Shown here piece after piece: positions 1-27,964 of a stretch of 64,000 nucleotides of DNA. The position numbers and the translations under genes are program-made. Each line of letters begins with the position of its first letter. Position 1 is the stretch's first letter. Origin of the DNA: Tupaia tana (taxonomy: Eukaryota > Chordata > Mammalia > Scandentia > Tupaiidae); assembly GCA_026018925.1 (NCBI GenBank), contig JAKSZU010000003.1, positions 187,036,005-187,100,004 on the forward strand. Reading direction: 5' to 3'. Below the pieces are notes generated by a model that ran no database searches, was not told the DNA's origin, and saw only the letters and a program-made list of their open reading frames with translations.

Positions 1-200
1 TCAAGTCCTGGACCCGGTGGCTTAAACTCATGCCGGGCGCGTGTGTGTGCGCGCGTGCCTAAGATCCCAGGAGAATGGAGAAGGGATTGTGCTGTGGCCA
101 TCCCCCCTGGGGGGTAATTTCTAGCTTTCTGCCTCTCTCTGTCTTTCTGGCGAGCGCACGCGCCCTATAGCTAAAAATCTCTCCAGAAAAAAGAAAAAAA
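1..200 (+). mobile_element. L-SINE cut by the window edge
   Basis: Starts in the B-box region (TCAAGTCCTGG) at base 1 and ends CTATAGCTAAAAATCTCTCC with an A-rich tail. Confidence 0.85.
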
Positions 201-257
201 AAAGAAAGAAAGAAACTGGATCCCACACTGTTGACCAAATTTTGATTATTGAAATCA

Positions 258-1137
258 GCGGCTTGCCAGGCACAAGTCCACCCCTGCCCAAAATCCAGAG
301 GTTGGAGAAATGGAGAAGGGACTACAGTGTGACCACCCCCTAAGGGGTAGTGCTTGCTTGCTTGCTTCCTCTTTCTTTTCTGCTCTCTCTAGAGCACACA
401 GAGCCTCTAACAATTAAAAAAAAAAAAACCTACAAGGTATGGCACAGTGGTTAAGTACTGGATTCCCACATAGCCAACTCCCAGAGCCAGGGGCTTGAAA
501 CTCATGTCAGGCGCATGAGTGTGACCCGCCTAAATTCCCAAAGGAGAAAGGACTACAGCTTGGCCATCCCCTTTGTCAGGGTGATTTCTTGCTTTCTGTC
601 TCCCTGGTAAGCACAGGCACCCTACAGCAAAAATCCCAACAACAAAAATAAATGCATCCAGGCCAGCAAGTGGCATAGTTGTTGTTATGTCTCTGGATCC
701 TACAGGGCCAACTCCACAGTTCAAGTACTGAACCCAATGGTTTGAGAAACATGTTGGGCACGTAGGTGTGTGCAAAATCCTAAGAGAATGGAGAAATAAT
801 TGTAGCATGGCCATCCCCCCTGGGAGGTGACTTCTCACTCCACCCCCACCTGGACAAGCCCAGCCTAAAGCAAAAAATTAAAAAACATGGGACCAGTACT
901 GGCGTAATAGCCATGTCGTTGGACTCCCATGTAGTCAACCATGGTTCAAGTCCTGGATCCAGGGCTTAAACTCATGTTGGGCACATGTGCATGAGAGCCC
1001 AAGATGCCGAGAGGAGAATGAAGGACAAGGGATTGCAGTGTAGCTATCTCCCCTGGGGGGGTGATTTCTGTCTCTTTCTATCTTTCTGGGGAGTGAATGC
1101 ACCCTACAGCAAAAACCTCTCAAAAAAAAAAAAAAAT
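258..1137 (+). mobile_element. Four diverged L-SINEs in a row (MSH2 intron 3)
   Basis: Copies at about 258-430 (headless), 432-650, 659-877 and 889-1137, all plus. The first three differ most from consensus and are old; the last keeps the hairpin and the full 3' end. Confidence 0.75.
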
Positions 1138-1218
1138 AGTAGTAATAATAAATGGAATTAAATAATTCTTTTAAAAATTTTATTTTTAGACTTTTTTCCT
1201 TCAATAAAACTAATATTA

Positions 1219-18420
<17,202 letters not shown>

Positions 18421-18713
18421 TTTTTTCAGCTGCTCAGAGTGGAACACAGTTGGGGTTGGTTAGGGAAGTCGAAGTCTAGGTGAAAAGCTTGGGAGTGAAA
18501 TCAGAAATAAACTTGAAAATGAAGAAAAACTATTATTTCTTTTCATCCCAGTATTCTTTCTAAAATTGTGCCCCTCTCCAGTTGTCTCCTTTTCCTTTTT
18601 AAGCAAACTACCAACACCAGGATAACAGGTTTATTCTCCATGGTCGTATTACTCCCTACTAGACAAATTCTTGCTTCACACACATTTGATTAATCCATTC
18701 AAAAACATACATT

Positions 18714-18986
18714 TTTTTTATTATTATTTTTTTGGAGAGGTTTTTGCTATAGGGCGCCTGCGCTCCCAGAAAGACAGAGACAGAGAGACAGAAAGCAAGA
18801 AATCACCCCCCAGGGGGTATGGCCACGCCACAATCCCTTCTCCTCCATTCTCCTCTTGGGATCTTGGGCGGGCACGCATGCACACGCACCCGGCGTGAGT
18901 TTAAGCCGCCGAGTCCGGAACTCGGACCGCGGTCAACTACGAGGGAGTCCAGCGACATACCATTACGCTAACTGCTGGTCCCTCAA
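18714..18986 (-). mobile_element. L-SINE upstream of MSH2
   Basis: Full-length antisense copy about 300 bp above the promoter; flanked by CAAAAACATA on both sides. Confidence 0.88.
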
Positions 18987-19225
18987 AAACATATTTTTAC
19001 AGCGTGCTGTGTCAGACTCTTGCCTCTGAGGATCACTAGTGAAAGAAGATTCCCTGCCTTTGCTCTGCTTACATTCTAGAGAATGGATTCAAATAATAAG
19101 TAGTAAAGGAATTGGTGCTTCAGAAAATAAGTGGGTAAAAAATATAGAGATATATGGGGGGGGGGGGGGGGGAGGGAGCATTGAAACTTTTTAAAATGTT
19201 GTGCAAAGACCTAAAGGAGGTTAGG

Positions 19226-19679
19226 GGCTGGCAGGTGGCAAGGTGGTTGTGATGGCGGGACTCCCACATGGCTGACAAGAGTTTGAGTCCCAGACCCAGC
19301 AGCTTGCTTTCTCACTTTTCTCTCTCTGGTCAACTTCAAAAAAAAATAAATAAATAAAAGAATAATGACAATTGTGAACAGAAGTCTGACTACTTTTCCT
19401 ATTTTTCCAAAATCTTTTCAAAAGGGGACTAGGGAAGTCATGCCCACAAACATTAGTAGACCATTTATTTTCTATTAACAGGATACTTCCTACCTCCTGT
19501 TCCTGGCATAGTATCTTTGAGATGTATATTTCAACCTATTACAGTATATTTTTTTGCTTATCTCTTCCCAAGACACAGAACTTCCCTTTTCCTTGAGATG
19601 TAGATTAAGTCTTTCTTTAAGACAGGGATCTTCCCTTCCAATCACCAACCTAAGAATTGTGGAACCTACCTATAACCTA

Positions 19680-19714
<35 letters not shown>

Positions 19715-19972
19715 CGCTTCTACATGTCCCACCTTTTTGGGCCAGACCAATGGAAAATCTTTTCACTAAATGTTGTCTGTCAATCTCAAACACAAGTAAA
19801 AGGAACCTCTGTACATGATCACCCCTAGAAAAGGCACGTATGCCTCTTCTCCAGGCCTAGGTCACTCACTGTTGGCTTGGAAATAAACCGCATTAATTAT
19901 TAATTTTACAGTTGGTTATTTTTTTTCCGTCGACACAATAAATAAAATAATTCTTTTTAAGAAAATAAATAA
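19226..19972 (+). mobile_element. S-SINE split by the solo LTR
   Basis: Head at 19226, A/T-rich tail resuming at 19938. The outer duplication AAAGGAGGTTAGG (19213-19225 and 19973-19985) shows that the two halves belong to one insertion. Confidence 0.85.
19366..19937 (+). mobile_element. Probable solo LTR inserted in an S-SINE
   Basis: 572 bp starting TGACAATTGTG and ending GTCGACACA, flanked by a direct 4-bp repeat ATAA (19362-19365 and 19938-19941), inside an S-SINE whose two halves are otherwise continuous. It carries AATAAA at about 19883 and a CA microsatellite. TG...CA ends with a 4-bp duplication fit a gammaretrovirus-like LTR. No internal viral genes are present. Confidence 0.55.
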
Positions 19973-19985
19973 AGGAGGTTAGGAT

Positions 19986-20497
19986 CCAGCCTGCAAAGTT
20001 AACTCCATTAGAAAAGTTACTACATTCTCTAATTTCACCCCTTCCCCCATGGAAGTGGTCCCAAAACCCAATTCAGCAACAGAATCACTAAGGGAGTTTT
20101 TCAAACATATTCCTTCCAAGCTGAGAAAATTTGGATCATCTGACTGCAGAGACCACCTTTCCAGTGACATCACCAGCAGCTTAGCAGCATTCCTTCTGCT
20201 CTACATCAGGAGCAATGACCTTTCCTTCCCTTTCAGCCAAAGCCTTCAACACAAACTTTAACCTCTACAGTATGATGGCCCTTCCCAGTCTTTTGTGTTA
20301 CAAACTCCTGGTTACCCTTCAGTTCCCAGCTAAGAAGTCTCTGAAAAGCCTACCCAGTCTACTCAGGTGTAAATAGTTCCATTATTTTCTGAGGTCTCAC
20401 CTCATTCATATCTCTATTGTAGTACATCTTACATTGTTTCAGGAATACTTATCTGTTCACCAGTCACTCTTATTAAGCACCTGAAAGAAAAGAAGAT
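19986..20497. other. Mostly unique intergenic sequence
   Basis: Bases 20055-20110 (GTGGTCCCAAAACCC...AGAATCACTAAGGGAGTTTTT) weakly resemble a MER5-type hAT relic. The rest is unrecognised. Confidence 0.4.
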
Positions 20498-20712
20498 AGC
20501 TGTAGTTAGTAATAATGGCTTTCATCAGAATTTACTGATTTTCTGGGTTTTTTTAATTTTTGTATTATTGTAGATATTAGGGACTCACAATAGGTTCTAG
20601 GAACTATTATTATTCTTGTTTTACGTGAAAATGCAAGATGGAGATGACAAGTAACTTACTAAAGATCACAGAGTAGTAATAGACTTGAGGTTCACTCTTG
20701 CTTCAAATTGTT
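20498..20712 (+). mobile_element. MIR SINE
   Basis: AGTAATAATGGCTTTCATCA, AACTATTATTATTCTTGTTT and GACAAGTAACTTACTAAAGATC follow the order of the ancient MIR consensus, including the 'AAGTAACTTGCCCAAGGTCA' core region in diverged form. Confidence 0.7.
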
Positions 20713-20788
20713 TGCTTAACCATCTGTATGCACACAGAATCTGAGCAAGACTGTACTGAGAAAGAAAATGTGTTTTAAACCTGAGTTT

Positions 20789-20985
20789 TGGGACCAGCAG
20801 GTGGCGTGGTGGTTAAGGCGCTGGACACTCCCACATGGCCGACCAGGGTTCAAGTCCTGAATCTGGTGGCTTGCTTTCTCACTTCCTCTCTCTCTCACTC
20901 TCACCCTCTATCTCTCTCTGGTCAAATTAAAAAATAAATGAATGAATAAATAAAAAAATAAAATAAATAATTATTAAAAAAAAAA
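20789..20985 (+). mobile_element. S-SINE
   Basis: Near-consensus head GGGACCAGCAGGTGGCGTGG; flanked by CCTGAGTTTTG on both sides. Confidence 0.88.
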
Positions 20986-21249
20986 CCCTGAGTTTTGTAG
21001 CTGTTTCTTTTGGAAAATTATTAATATTTATGATAGACTTTAACGGGCATAAAGTTTAGAAAATTCATCTTGCAAGCATGTCAGCCTTGGCAGAGGGCAG
21101 TGACGCCACCTACTGGCCCCAATGACTGTTAAATTTTTATCATTAATATAGATACTGAGCAAAAAAGTAGATGTACCTAACAAAAAAGGTCTTCAAAGAA
21201 ATAATTAAGATTTTGAGTCATCTAAGTATGGAAAAGTATTCAGCAAATT

Positions 21250-21393
21250 ATTTTAAATAATTATTTTATTTTATTTTATTTTATTTATTTATTTTAATTT
21301 AACCAGTGAGGGGTAAAGAGGGAAAGTGAGAAAGCAGTGCTGTCAGCCATGTGGCAATCCAGCGCCTTTAACTGCCATACCATCTGCCCACCT
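21250..21393 (-). mobile_element. S-SINE
   Basis: Antisense, with a (TTTTA)n-rich tail. Confidence 0.75.
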
Positions 21394-21428
21394 ATATTCA
21401 GCAAATTTTAAAGTGCTTTAATTTACTC

Positions 21429-21580
21429 TGCAAAACATGCCAGGCATGTGTTCATGCATACCCAGTCCCATAGAGGAGAATGGAAAAGAGATTGTGGCAT
21501 GACCATCCCTAGTCAGGGGTGATTTCTCACGCTCTCTCCCCCACTAAGCACACATGCCCTATAGCAAAAATTGTTTTAAA
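21429..21580 (+). mobile_element. Headless L-SINE
   Basis: Begins AAAACATGCCAGGCATGTG. Confidence 0.7.
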
Positions 21581-21596
21581 AAATTCACCTGGTTGG

Positions 21597-21852
21597 GGGA
21601 TCGGCAGTTAGCGTAATGGCTATGTCACTGGATTCCCACGTGGTCAACCGCGGTTCAAGTCCCGGACCCGGTGGCTTAAACTCATGCCTGGCGCGTGTGC
21701 GTGAGTGTCCAAGATCCTGGGAGGAGAACGGAGGAGAAGGGATTGCGGTGTGACCATCCCCCCTGGGGGTGAGTTCTCGCTTTCTATCTCTCTGTCTCTG
21801 TCTGTCAGGCGAGCGCACGCGCCCTATACCAAAAACCTCTCAAAAAAAAAAA
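21597..21852 (+). mobile_element. L-SINE, first of a tandem pair at one target
   Basis: Flanked by TTCACCTGGTTG at 21584 and 21855. Confidence 0.9.
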
Positions 21853-21865
21853 AATTCACCTGGTT

Positions 21866-22138
21866 GGGACCAGCAGTTAGTGTAATGGCTATGTCGCAGG
21901 ACTCCCATGTAATCGACCACGGTTCTCATCCTGGACCCAGTGGCTTAAAACTCATGCCGGGTACGTGTGCGTGCGTGCCCAAGATACCAAGAGGAGAACG
22001 GAGGAGAAGGAATTGCAGCATGGTCATCCTCCCTGGGGGGTGATTTCTTGCTTTCTGTCTCTCTGTCTCTGTCTGTCTGTCTGGCGAGCGCATGTGCCCT
22101 ATAGCAAAAACCTCTCAAAAAAAAAAAAAAAAAAAAAA
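21866..22138 (+). mobile_element. L-SINE, second of the pair
   Basis: Flanked by TTCACCTGGTTG at 21855 and TTCACCTGGTTA at 22140. Confidence 0.9.
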
Positions 22139-22200
22139 ATTCACCTGGTTAGGTGAAGCTCACTTAGAATAATCTCCCTTATGATTAAAAATCAACTGAT

Positions 22201-22449
22201 TGGTACCAGCAGATGGCATAATGGTTACATCGCTGGACTCCCATGTAGTCGACAACGATTTGAGTCCTGAACCCAGTGGATTAAAGCACACTGGCTACAT
22301 GTGCGTTCATGCCCAAGGTTCCTAGAGGAGAGAGGATTACGGCATGGCCATATCCCCTGGTCCCCCCTGGAGGATGATTTCTCTCTCTCTGTCTGTCTCT
22401 GTCTCTCTGGCAAGCACATGCATTCAATAGCAAAAATCTCTCTTAAAAA
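22201..22449 (+). mobile_element. L-SINE
   Basis: Flanked by AACTGATT copies at 22194 and 22448. Confidence 0.85.
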
Positions 22450-22459
22450 CTGATTAAGG

Positions 22460-22672
22460 GGGACCAGCAGTTAGCGTAATGGCTATGTCGCTGGACTCCC
22501 ATGTAGTCGACCGCGGTTCGAGTCCTGGACACGGCGGCTTAAACTCACGCCGGGCGCGCGTGCGTGCGTGCCCAAGATCCCGAGAGGAGAATGGAGGAGA
22601 AGGGATTGCGGCATGGCCATCGAGCGCACGCGCCCTATAGCAAAAACCTCTCCAAAAAAAAAAAAAAAAAAA
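22460..22672 (+). mobile_element. L-SINE with central deletion
   Basis: Near-consensus, but the part from the hairpin to GTCTGGC is missing (GGCATGGCCATCGAGCGCAC). Flanked by AACTGATTAAGGG. Confidence 0.88.
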
Positions 22673-22863
22673 CTGATTAAGGGTCTAAATTACTACAGAA
22701 TTTTCTCACCTTTGCCATATAAACTTGAGTCTTGGGTATGATAATCTATCAGACTAACAGGTTCTGCCACACTGATGTACACATGGGGTATATACATAGG
22801 GGTAGAGAACCTTGGGGGCCAATCTAGACTACTGCCCACCAGTATAATAAAAATTGTAGGTAA

Positions 22864-23263
22864 GGGGCCAGCAGGTGGCATGGTGGTTAAGAGCACTGTG
22901 GCTCCCACATGGTTGACTACAGTTCAAGTCCCAGACCTGGCAGCCTGCTTTCTCACTTTCTCTCTCTCTGTTCAAATTTTAAAAATAATAATAACAAAAT
23001 TAAATAAATAATTCTTCAAAAAATTATAAGTAATTACTGGGGGCCAGCAGATGGTGTAGTGGTTAAGGTGCTGGATTCCACAAGGTGACCCCACAGTTGG
23101 AGTCCCACAACTGGTAGCTCAAAAGACACTCCAGGTGTATGCATGTGCACCCAAAATCACAAGAGAATGGAAGAGAAGGAATGGTGACATGACCATCCAC
23201 CACAGAGGGGAAGTGATTTCTCTTTCCCTCTCAATGACAAGTGTACACACCCTATAACAAAAA

Positions 23264-23265
<2 letters not shown>
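22864..23265 (+). mobile_element. S-SINE, then L-SINE
   Basis: S 22864-23020, L 23039-23265; the latter runs into a TA array. Confidence 0.8.
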
Positions 23266-23311
<46 letters not shown>

Positions 23312-23398
23312 ATATATATGTATATATGTATATATATATATATAAATACACACACACATATATGTCTATATATATATTTCATATTATATATATATATA
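23266..23398. repeat. (TA)n / (TATATG)n microsatellite
   Basis: About 130 bases of alternating TA with TG and CA interruptions between the L-SINE tail and the mariner end. Reading frames here are artefacts. Confidence 0.95.
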
Positions 23399-23402
23399 GG
23401 GT

Positions 23403-23518
23403 TGTCAGAAAAGTCATGACTTTTTTTTTAAAGGTGATTTGTTTATATATTAAATCAAACAGAAAAGTCATGACTTTTTTTTTTAAAGGTGATTTGTTTA
23501 TATATGAAATCAAACAAT
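23403..23518 (+). repeat. 58-bp tandem duplication at the mariner end
   Basis: Two copies of a unit that begins CAGAAAAGTCATGACTTTTT and ends TATATATNAAATCAAACA lie head to tail, differing by a T-run length and one base. They involve the presumed terminal repeat of the mariner remnant. Confidence 0.85.
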
Positions 23519-23581
23519 AATATAGTCCCCATTTTGTTTTATAACCTTTTTACATCTTTCAGTGAGCTTCCTAATTCCTCA

Positions 23582-23840
23582 TTTTTTTTGAGAGGTTTTT
23601 GCTATAGGGCGCATGCGCTCGCCAGACAGACAGAGAGAGACAGAGAAACAGAAAGGAAGAAATTACCCCCCAGGGGGTGGCCACACCGCAATCCTTTCTC
23701 CTCCATTCTCCTCTTGGGATCTTGGGGATGCACGCACATGCACCCGGCGTGAGTTTAAGCCACCGGATCCGGGACTCAAACCGCTGTCGACTACATGGGA
23801 GTCCAGCAACATAGCCATTACGCTAACTGCTGGTCCCCCC
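23582..23840 (-). mobile_element. L-SINE inside the mariner remnant
   Basis: Flanked by CCTAATTCCTCATTT on both sides. Confidence 0.9.
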
Positions 23841-23872
23841 CCTAATTCCTCATTTATATGAGGATCTGTCTT

Positions 23873-24126
23873 GGGGCCAGCAGATGGCATAGCAGTTACA
23901 TTGCTGGACTCCCACATGGACAACCATGGTTCAACTCCTGGACCCAGTGGCTTGAGAATTACATCTGGTCTGTGTGCATGTGTGCCCAAGATCCCAGGAA
24001 GACAATAGAGACAGGATTGCAGAGTGGTCATCTCTCCTTGGGGTGGTGATTTCTCACTTTGCCTCTCATTCTCTCTGTCCTTCTCCAGCAAGAGCACATG
24101 TCCTAAGGCAAAAACTTCTTAAAAAT
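23873..24126 (+). mobile_element. L-SINE
   Basis: Head GGGGCCAGCAGATGGCATAG; older than its neighbour. Confidence 0.8.
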
Positions 24127-24770
24127 AAAAAAAGACCTGGGGAGCTGGCATGTGGTATGGTGGTTAAGGGCGCAGGACTCCCACCTGGCCTACAGCAGTT
24201 GGAGACCCAGACCTGGCAGCTTGCTTTCCTTTCTCTCTCTCACTCTGTCCCTCTCTGGTCAAGTTTAAATAAATAAACGCATAAAGTTAATTCTTTATCA
24301 AAAAAAAAAAAAAAAAAAAGGACCTGGGGGCCAGCAGGTGGAGTGGTGTTTAAGGGTGCTAGACTCCCACATGGTCGACTGCAATTCAAGTCCCAGGCCT
24401 GGCAGCTTCCTCTTTCACTTCTCCACTCATTCATTCTTTCTCATTCTGCCATGCTCTGGTCAAATTTTAAAAGTTAAATAAAAATAATTCTTAAAAAAAA
24501 AAAGCCTGGAGACCAGCAGTTAGCGTAATGGCTGTGTCACTGGACTTCCACGTAGTTGACCGCGATTCAAGTCCCGGACCTGGCGGCTTAAACTCACACT
24601 GAGCGCGTGTGCGTGCGTGCCCAAGATCCCAAGAGAATGGAGAAGGGATTACGGTGTGGCCATCCCCCCTGGGGGGTGATTTCTTGCTTTCTCTCTCAAT
24701 GTCTCTTTGTCTGGCTAGCGCACGCGCCCTATAGCAAAAACCTCTCAAAAAAAAGAAGAAGAAAAAAAAA
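24115..24770 (+). repeat. S-S-L SINE cluster, copy 1 of a duplication
   Basis: S 24138-24320, S 24325-24500, L 24508-24770, separated by variants of AAAAARRCCTGG. Copy 2 at 25711-26230 shares the same substitutions. Confidence 0.88.
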
Positions 24771-24855
24771 ATAGCCTGTCTTTATCAGCCAAAAACTGAA
24801 CAAGGTGCCTACAGTCTTATCTGAATTGACCATGATACCACACAGTTTTTTGCTT

Positions 24856-24982
24856 TTTTTTAAGGGAGATTTTTGCGATAGTGCACATATGTTAATCACC
24901 AGACAGAAAGTGAGAAATCACCCCAAGAGGGGATAGCCAAACCACAATCCCATCTCTCTTCTCCTTTTGGGATTTTGGGTAG

Positions 24983-25019
<37 letters not shown>

Positions 25020-25125
25020 CGCGCGCTCACACCCAGCATGAGTTTCAAACCGCCAGGTTCAGGACTCAACCATAGTCAGACATCTGGCAGTCCAGCACCT
25101 TACTACTAAGCCACTTGCTAATCCC
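24856..25125 (-). mobile_element. L-SINE with CA expansion
   Basis: Diverged antisense copy; CA repeat at about 24985-25018. Confidence 0.75.
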
Positions 25126-25395
25126 AGCATATCACAGTAGTTTATATAACCAGGCAAATGAACTTGAATTCATGAGAAACCCAAATATCAAACCCAACTT
25201 CTTCAGGTGGTTGTGAATGCTTGAATGATGGATGGTCCATGTTTCTGCAATCTCTCGTGTCAAATAACGTACGTTTGATTCTATCAATGCTTTATTTTGT
25301 TGTCATCAACTTCAGTGGGCCTCCCTGACCAAGGAGTATCATTCAGATCAAAATCAATAGCATGAAATCTCATGAACCATCGTTGACACTGATAC

Positions 25396-25655
25396 TCTTT
25401 TTTGCCGGGGGGGAGGTTTTTGCTATACAGCGCGTACACTCACCAGACAGAGATAGAGAGACAGAAAGCGAGAAATCACTCCCCAGGGTGGATGGTCACG
25501 CCGCAATCCCTTCTCCTCCATTCTCCTCTCGGGATCTTGGGCACGCGCACACACACGCGCCTGGCGTGAGTTTTAAGCCACCAGGTCTGGGACTCAAACA
25601 GCAGTCCACTACATGGGAGTTCAGCGACATAGCCATTACGCTAACTACTGGTCCT
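25396..25655 (-). mobile_element. L-SINE inside the mariner transposase region
   Basis: Flanked by GACACTGATACTCTT and GACACTGATATTCTT, which are transposon sequence. Confidence 0.9.
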
Positions 25656-25710
25656 GACACTGATATTCTTATTGAGCACTATCACCATAAATTTTATGGA
25701 ACTTTTCACA

Positions 25711-26230
25711 AACTTAAAAATAAAAAAAGACCTGGGGAGCTAGCATGTGGTATGGTGGTTAAGGGCGCAGGACTCCCACCTGGCCTACAGCAGTTGGAGA
25801 CCCAGACCTGGCAGCTTGCCTTCCTTTCTCTCTCTCTCACTCTGTCCCTCTCTGGTCAAGTTTAAATAAATAAATACATAAAGTTAATTCTTTATCCAAA
25901 AAAAAAAAAAAAAGGACCTGGGGGCCAGCAGGTGGAGTGGTGTTTAAGGGTGCTAGACTCCCACATGGTCGACTGCAATTCAAGTCCCAGACCTGGCAGC
26001 TTCCTCTTTCACTTCCCCACTCACTCATTCTTTCTCACTCTGCCGTGCTCTGGTCAAATTTTAAAAGTTAAATAAAAATAATTCTTAAAAAAAAAAAAAA
26101 AATAGCCTGGGGACCAGCAGTTAGCATAATGGCTATGTCGCTGGACTCCCACGTAGTTGACCACGATTTGAGTCCCAGACCCGGCGGCTTAAACTCATAG
26201 CAAAAACCTCTCCAAAAAAAAAAAAAAAAA
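25711..26230 (+). repeat. S-S-L SINE cluster, copy 2 of the duplication
   Basis: S 25734-25912, S 25918-26100 and a shortened L 26109-26230 in which AAACTCA joins directly to TAGCAAAAACCTC. Near-identical to copy 1. Confidence 0.88.
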
Positions 26231-26380
26231 AGAATGAAGCTAGAACTGTCACCTGTTAAATGACATACCAATAACATAGATGCGAGACTCTAGTATTTGC
26301 AAAAATTAACTAGCACCATCTATTGCAAAAATGTATAATGACTTTTCTGAAACCCAATACATTTTTAAATCTAGTTACCA

Positions 26381-26745
26381 TATTTATTTTATTTTATTTT
26401 TGAAGAAATATTTTATTTAACTTTATTTATTTTTACTTGACCAGAGAGGGACAAAGTGAGAGAGATGGGGGTGGGGGGGGAGTGAGAGAGCAAGCTACCA
26501 GGCCCAGGACTCAAGCTGCACTTGGCCATATGGGAGTACATTGCCCTTAACCACCATGCCACCTGCTGGTCCCAAAAATAATTATTTAACTTTATTTATT
26601 GATTTACTTATTTTAACTTGACCAGAGAAGGATAGAGTGAGAGAGAGAAGAAAAGTGAGAAAGCAAGCTGCCAGGTCCAGGACTTGAACTGCAGTCTACT
26701 ACATGGAAGTCCACCACCATGAACCACCACACCACCTGCTGGCCC
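26381..26745 (-). mobile_element. Two S-SINEs
   Basis: Antisense copies 26381-26573 and 26576-26745. Confidence 0.82.
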
Positions 26746-26761
26746 CATAACCATATTTTCT

Positions 26762-27540
26762 TTATTCTTTTCTTTCTCTTTTTTTTTTTTTTTTTTTTGG
26801 AGAGGTTTTTTTTTTTCGCTATAGAGCACGTGTGCTCGCCAGACAGAGAGAGACATAGAGACAGAAAGCAAGAAATCACCCCCGGGGGGGGTGGATGGTC
26901 ACGCCGCAATCCCTTCTCCTCCATTCTCCTCTCGGGATCTTGGGCACGCACGCACACGCGCCCAGCATGAGTTCTAAGGCACCGGGTCCAGGACGCAAAC
27001 CGTGGTCGACTATGTGGGAGTCCAGTGACATAGCCATTACGCTAACTGCTGGTTCCCTCTTCTTTTTTTCTTGAGAGAGAGATTTTTGCTATAGGGCATG
27101 TGTACTTGCTGGAGACAGAGAGAAAATGAGAAACCACCCCACAGCCACTCCACAATCCCTCCTCTAATCTCTTCCCAGGATTCTAGGAAGGCACACACAC
27201 CTGGCTTGTGTTTGATGTCACCAGGTCTGGGACTCAAACCTCCGTCAACCATGTGGGAATCCAGCGACATAACCACTAGGCCATCTGCTGACCCCCACAG
27301 TGATTTTTTTTTTCAATCGCCAGAGTGCACTTGCCAGAGTGGAAAAATGGAGGAAGAGGGAAAAAGCATCCCTGAAGGGATGTAGTCATGTAGCAATCCC
27401 TCTTCATTTCTTCATCCTTTTGGGATTTTGGACACCCCTGCAAACATACCTGGAACATTTTTAGTCACAAGAGCTGGAAATTAAACCATTATTAGCCATG
27501 TGAGATCAAACTCCTTTAATCATTAGACTACTAGCCAGTC
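26762..27540 (-). mobile_element. Three antisense L-SINEs of increasing age
   Basis: 26762-27056 (near consensus), 27061-27296 (diverged), 27302-27540 (very diverged). Confidence 0.78.
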
Positions 27541-27569
27541 TCACAGTGTTTTTAACATTTACTTAATTA

Positions 27570-27735
27570 CGTAAGACAAGATCTCACTATCACAATTCTC
27601 CTGCCTCAGTCTCCTAAATTGCTGCAGCCGGACTACAGGCATATATCACCAACCCTATCTCTGTCAGACAGGATCTTGATATGCTACCCATGCTAGTCAC
27701 AACTTACAAGTATCCTGACTCAACCTCCTGAGTAT
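27570..27735 (-). mobile_element. Old 7SL RNA-derived SINE (Alu/FLAM/B1-like), two units
   Basis: The plus strand reads TCTCCTGCCTCAGTCTCCTA and GGACTACAGGCATATATCAC, then GACAGGATCTTGATATGCTA and CTGACTCAACCTCCTGAGTA. These are antisense features of 7SL-derived SINEs, present twice in tandem and strongly diverged. It lies just below the EPCAM poly(A) site. Confidence 0.6.
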
Positions 27736-27964
27736 TCTTTTCTCTTTCTCTTCCTCTCTGGTGAGCACACACACCCAATAGCAAACTAACAAAAATATTA
27801 TTAGATTTTTCTGTGAAGAATTTCCATTTTATAGGTTATACATTTTATATCAAGTATAAAAGTACTTATAAGTACTTACACAAACTCTAATTCATACTTT
27901 TATTCAGGGTACTTTCGAACCTATGTACATACTATGAAATTATATTCAATGTGACTCAAAGTTA

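Larger units (their letters stand above)
23396..25690 (-). mobile_element. Mariner DNA transposon remnant, split by SINEs
   Basis: On the minus strand, 25690-25656 and 25380-25126 encode a broken mariner transposase N-terminal part: CQRWFMRF, SGRPTEVDDNKIKALIES and, after a frameshift, TREIAETWTIHHSSIHNHL. Bases 23570-23513 encode a C-terminal piece (KLTERCKKVIKQNGDYIIV, stop). The lower end GGGTTGTCAGAAAAGTCATG at 23399-23418 looks like a mariner terminal repeat next to TA-rich DNA. The middle is filled by at least six SINEs, and the catalytic middle was not recognised. The element is dead. Confidence 0.7.

Noticed and set aside
23119-23520. Tyr/Ile-rich frames
   Set aside because: Translation of the TA microsatellite.
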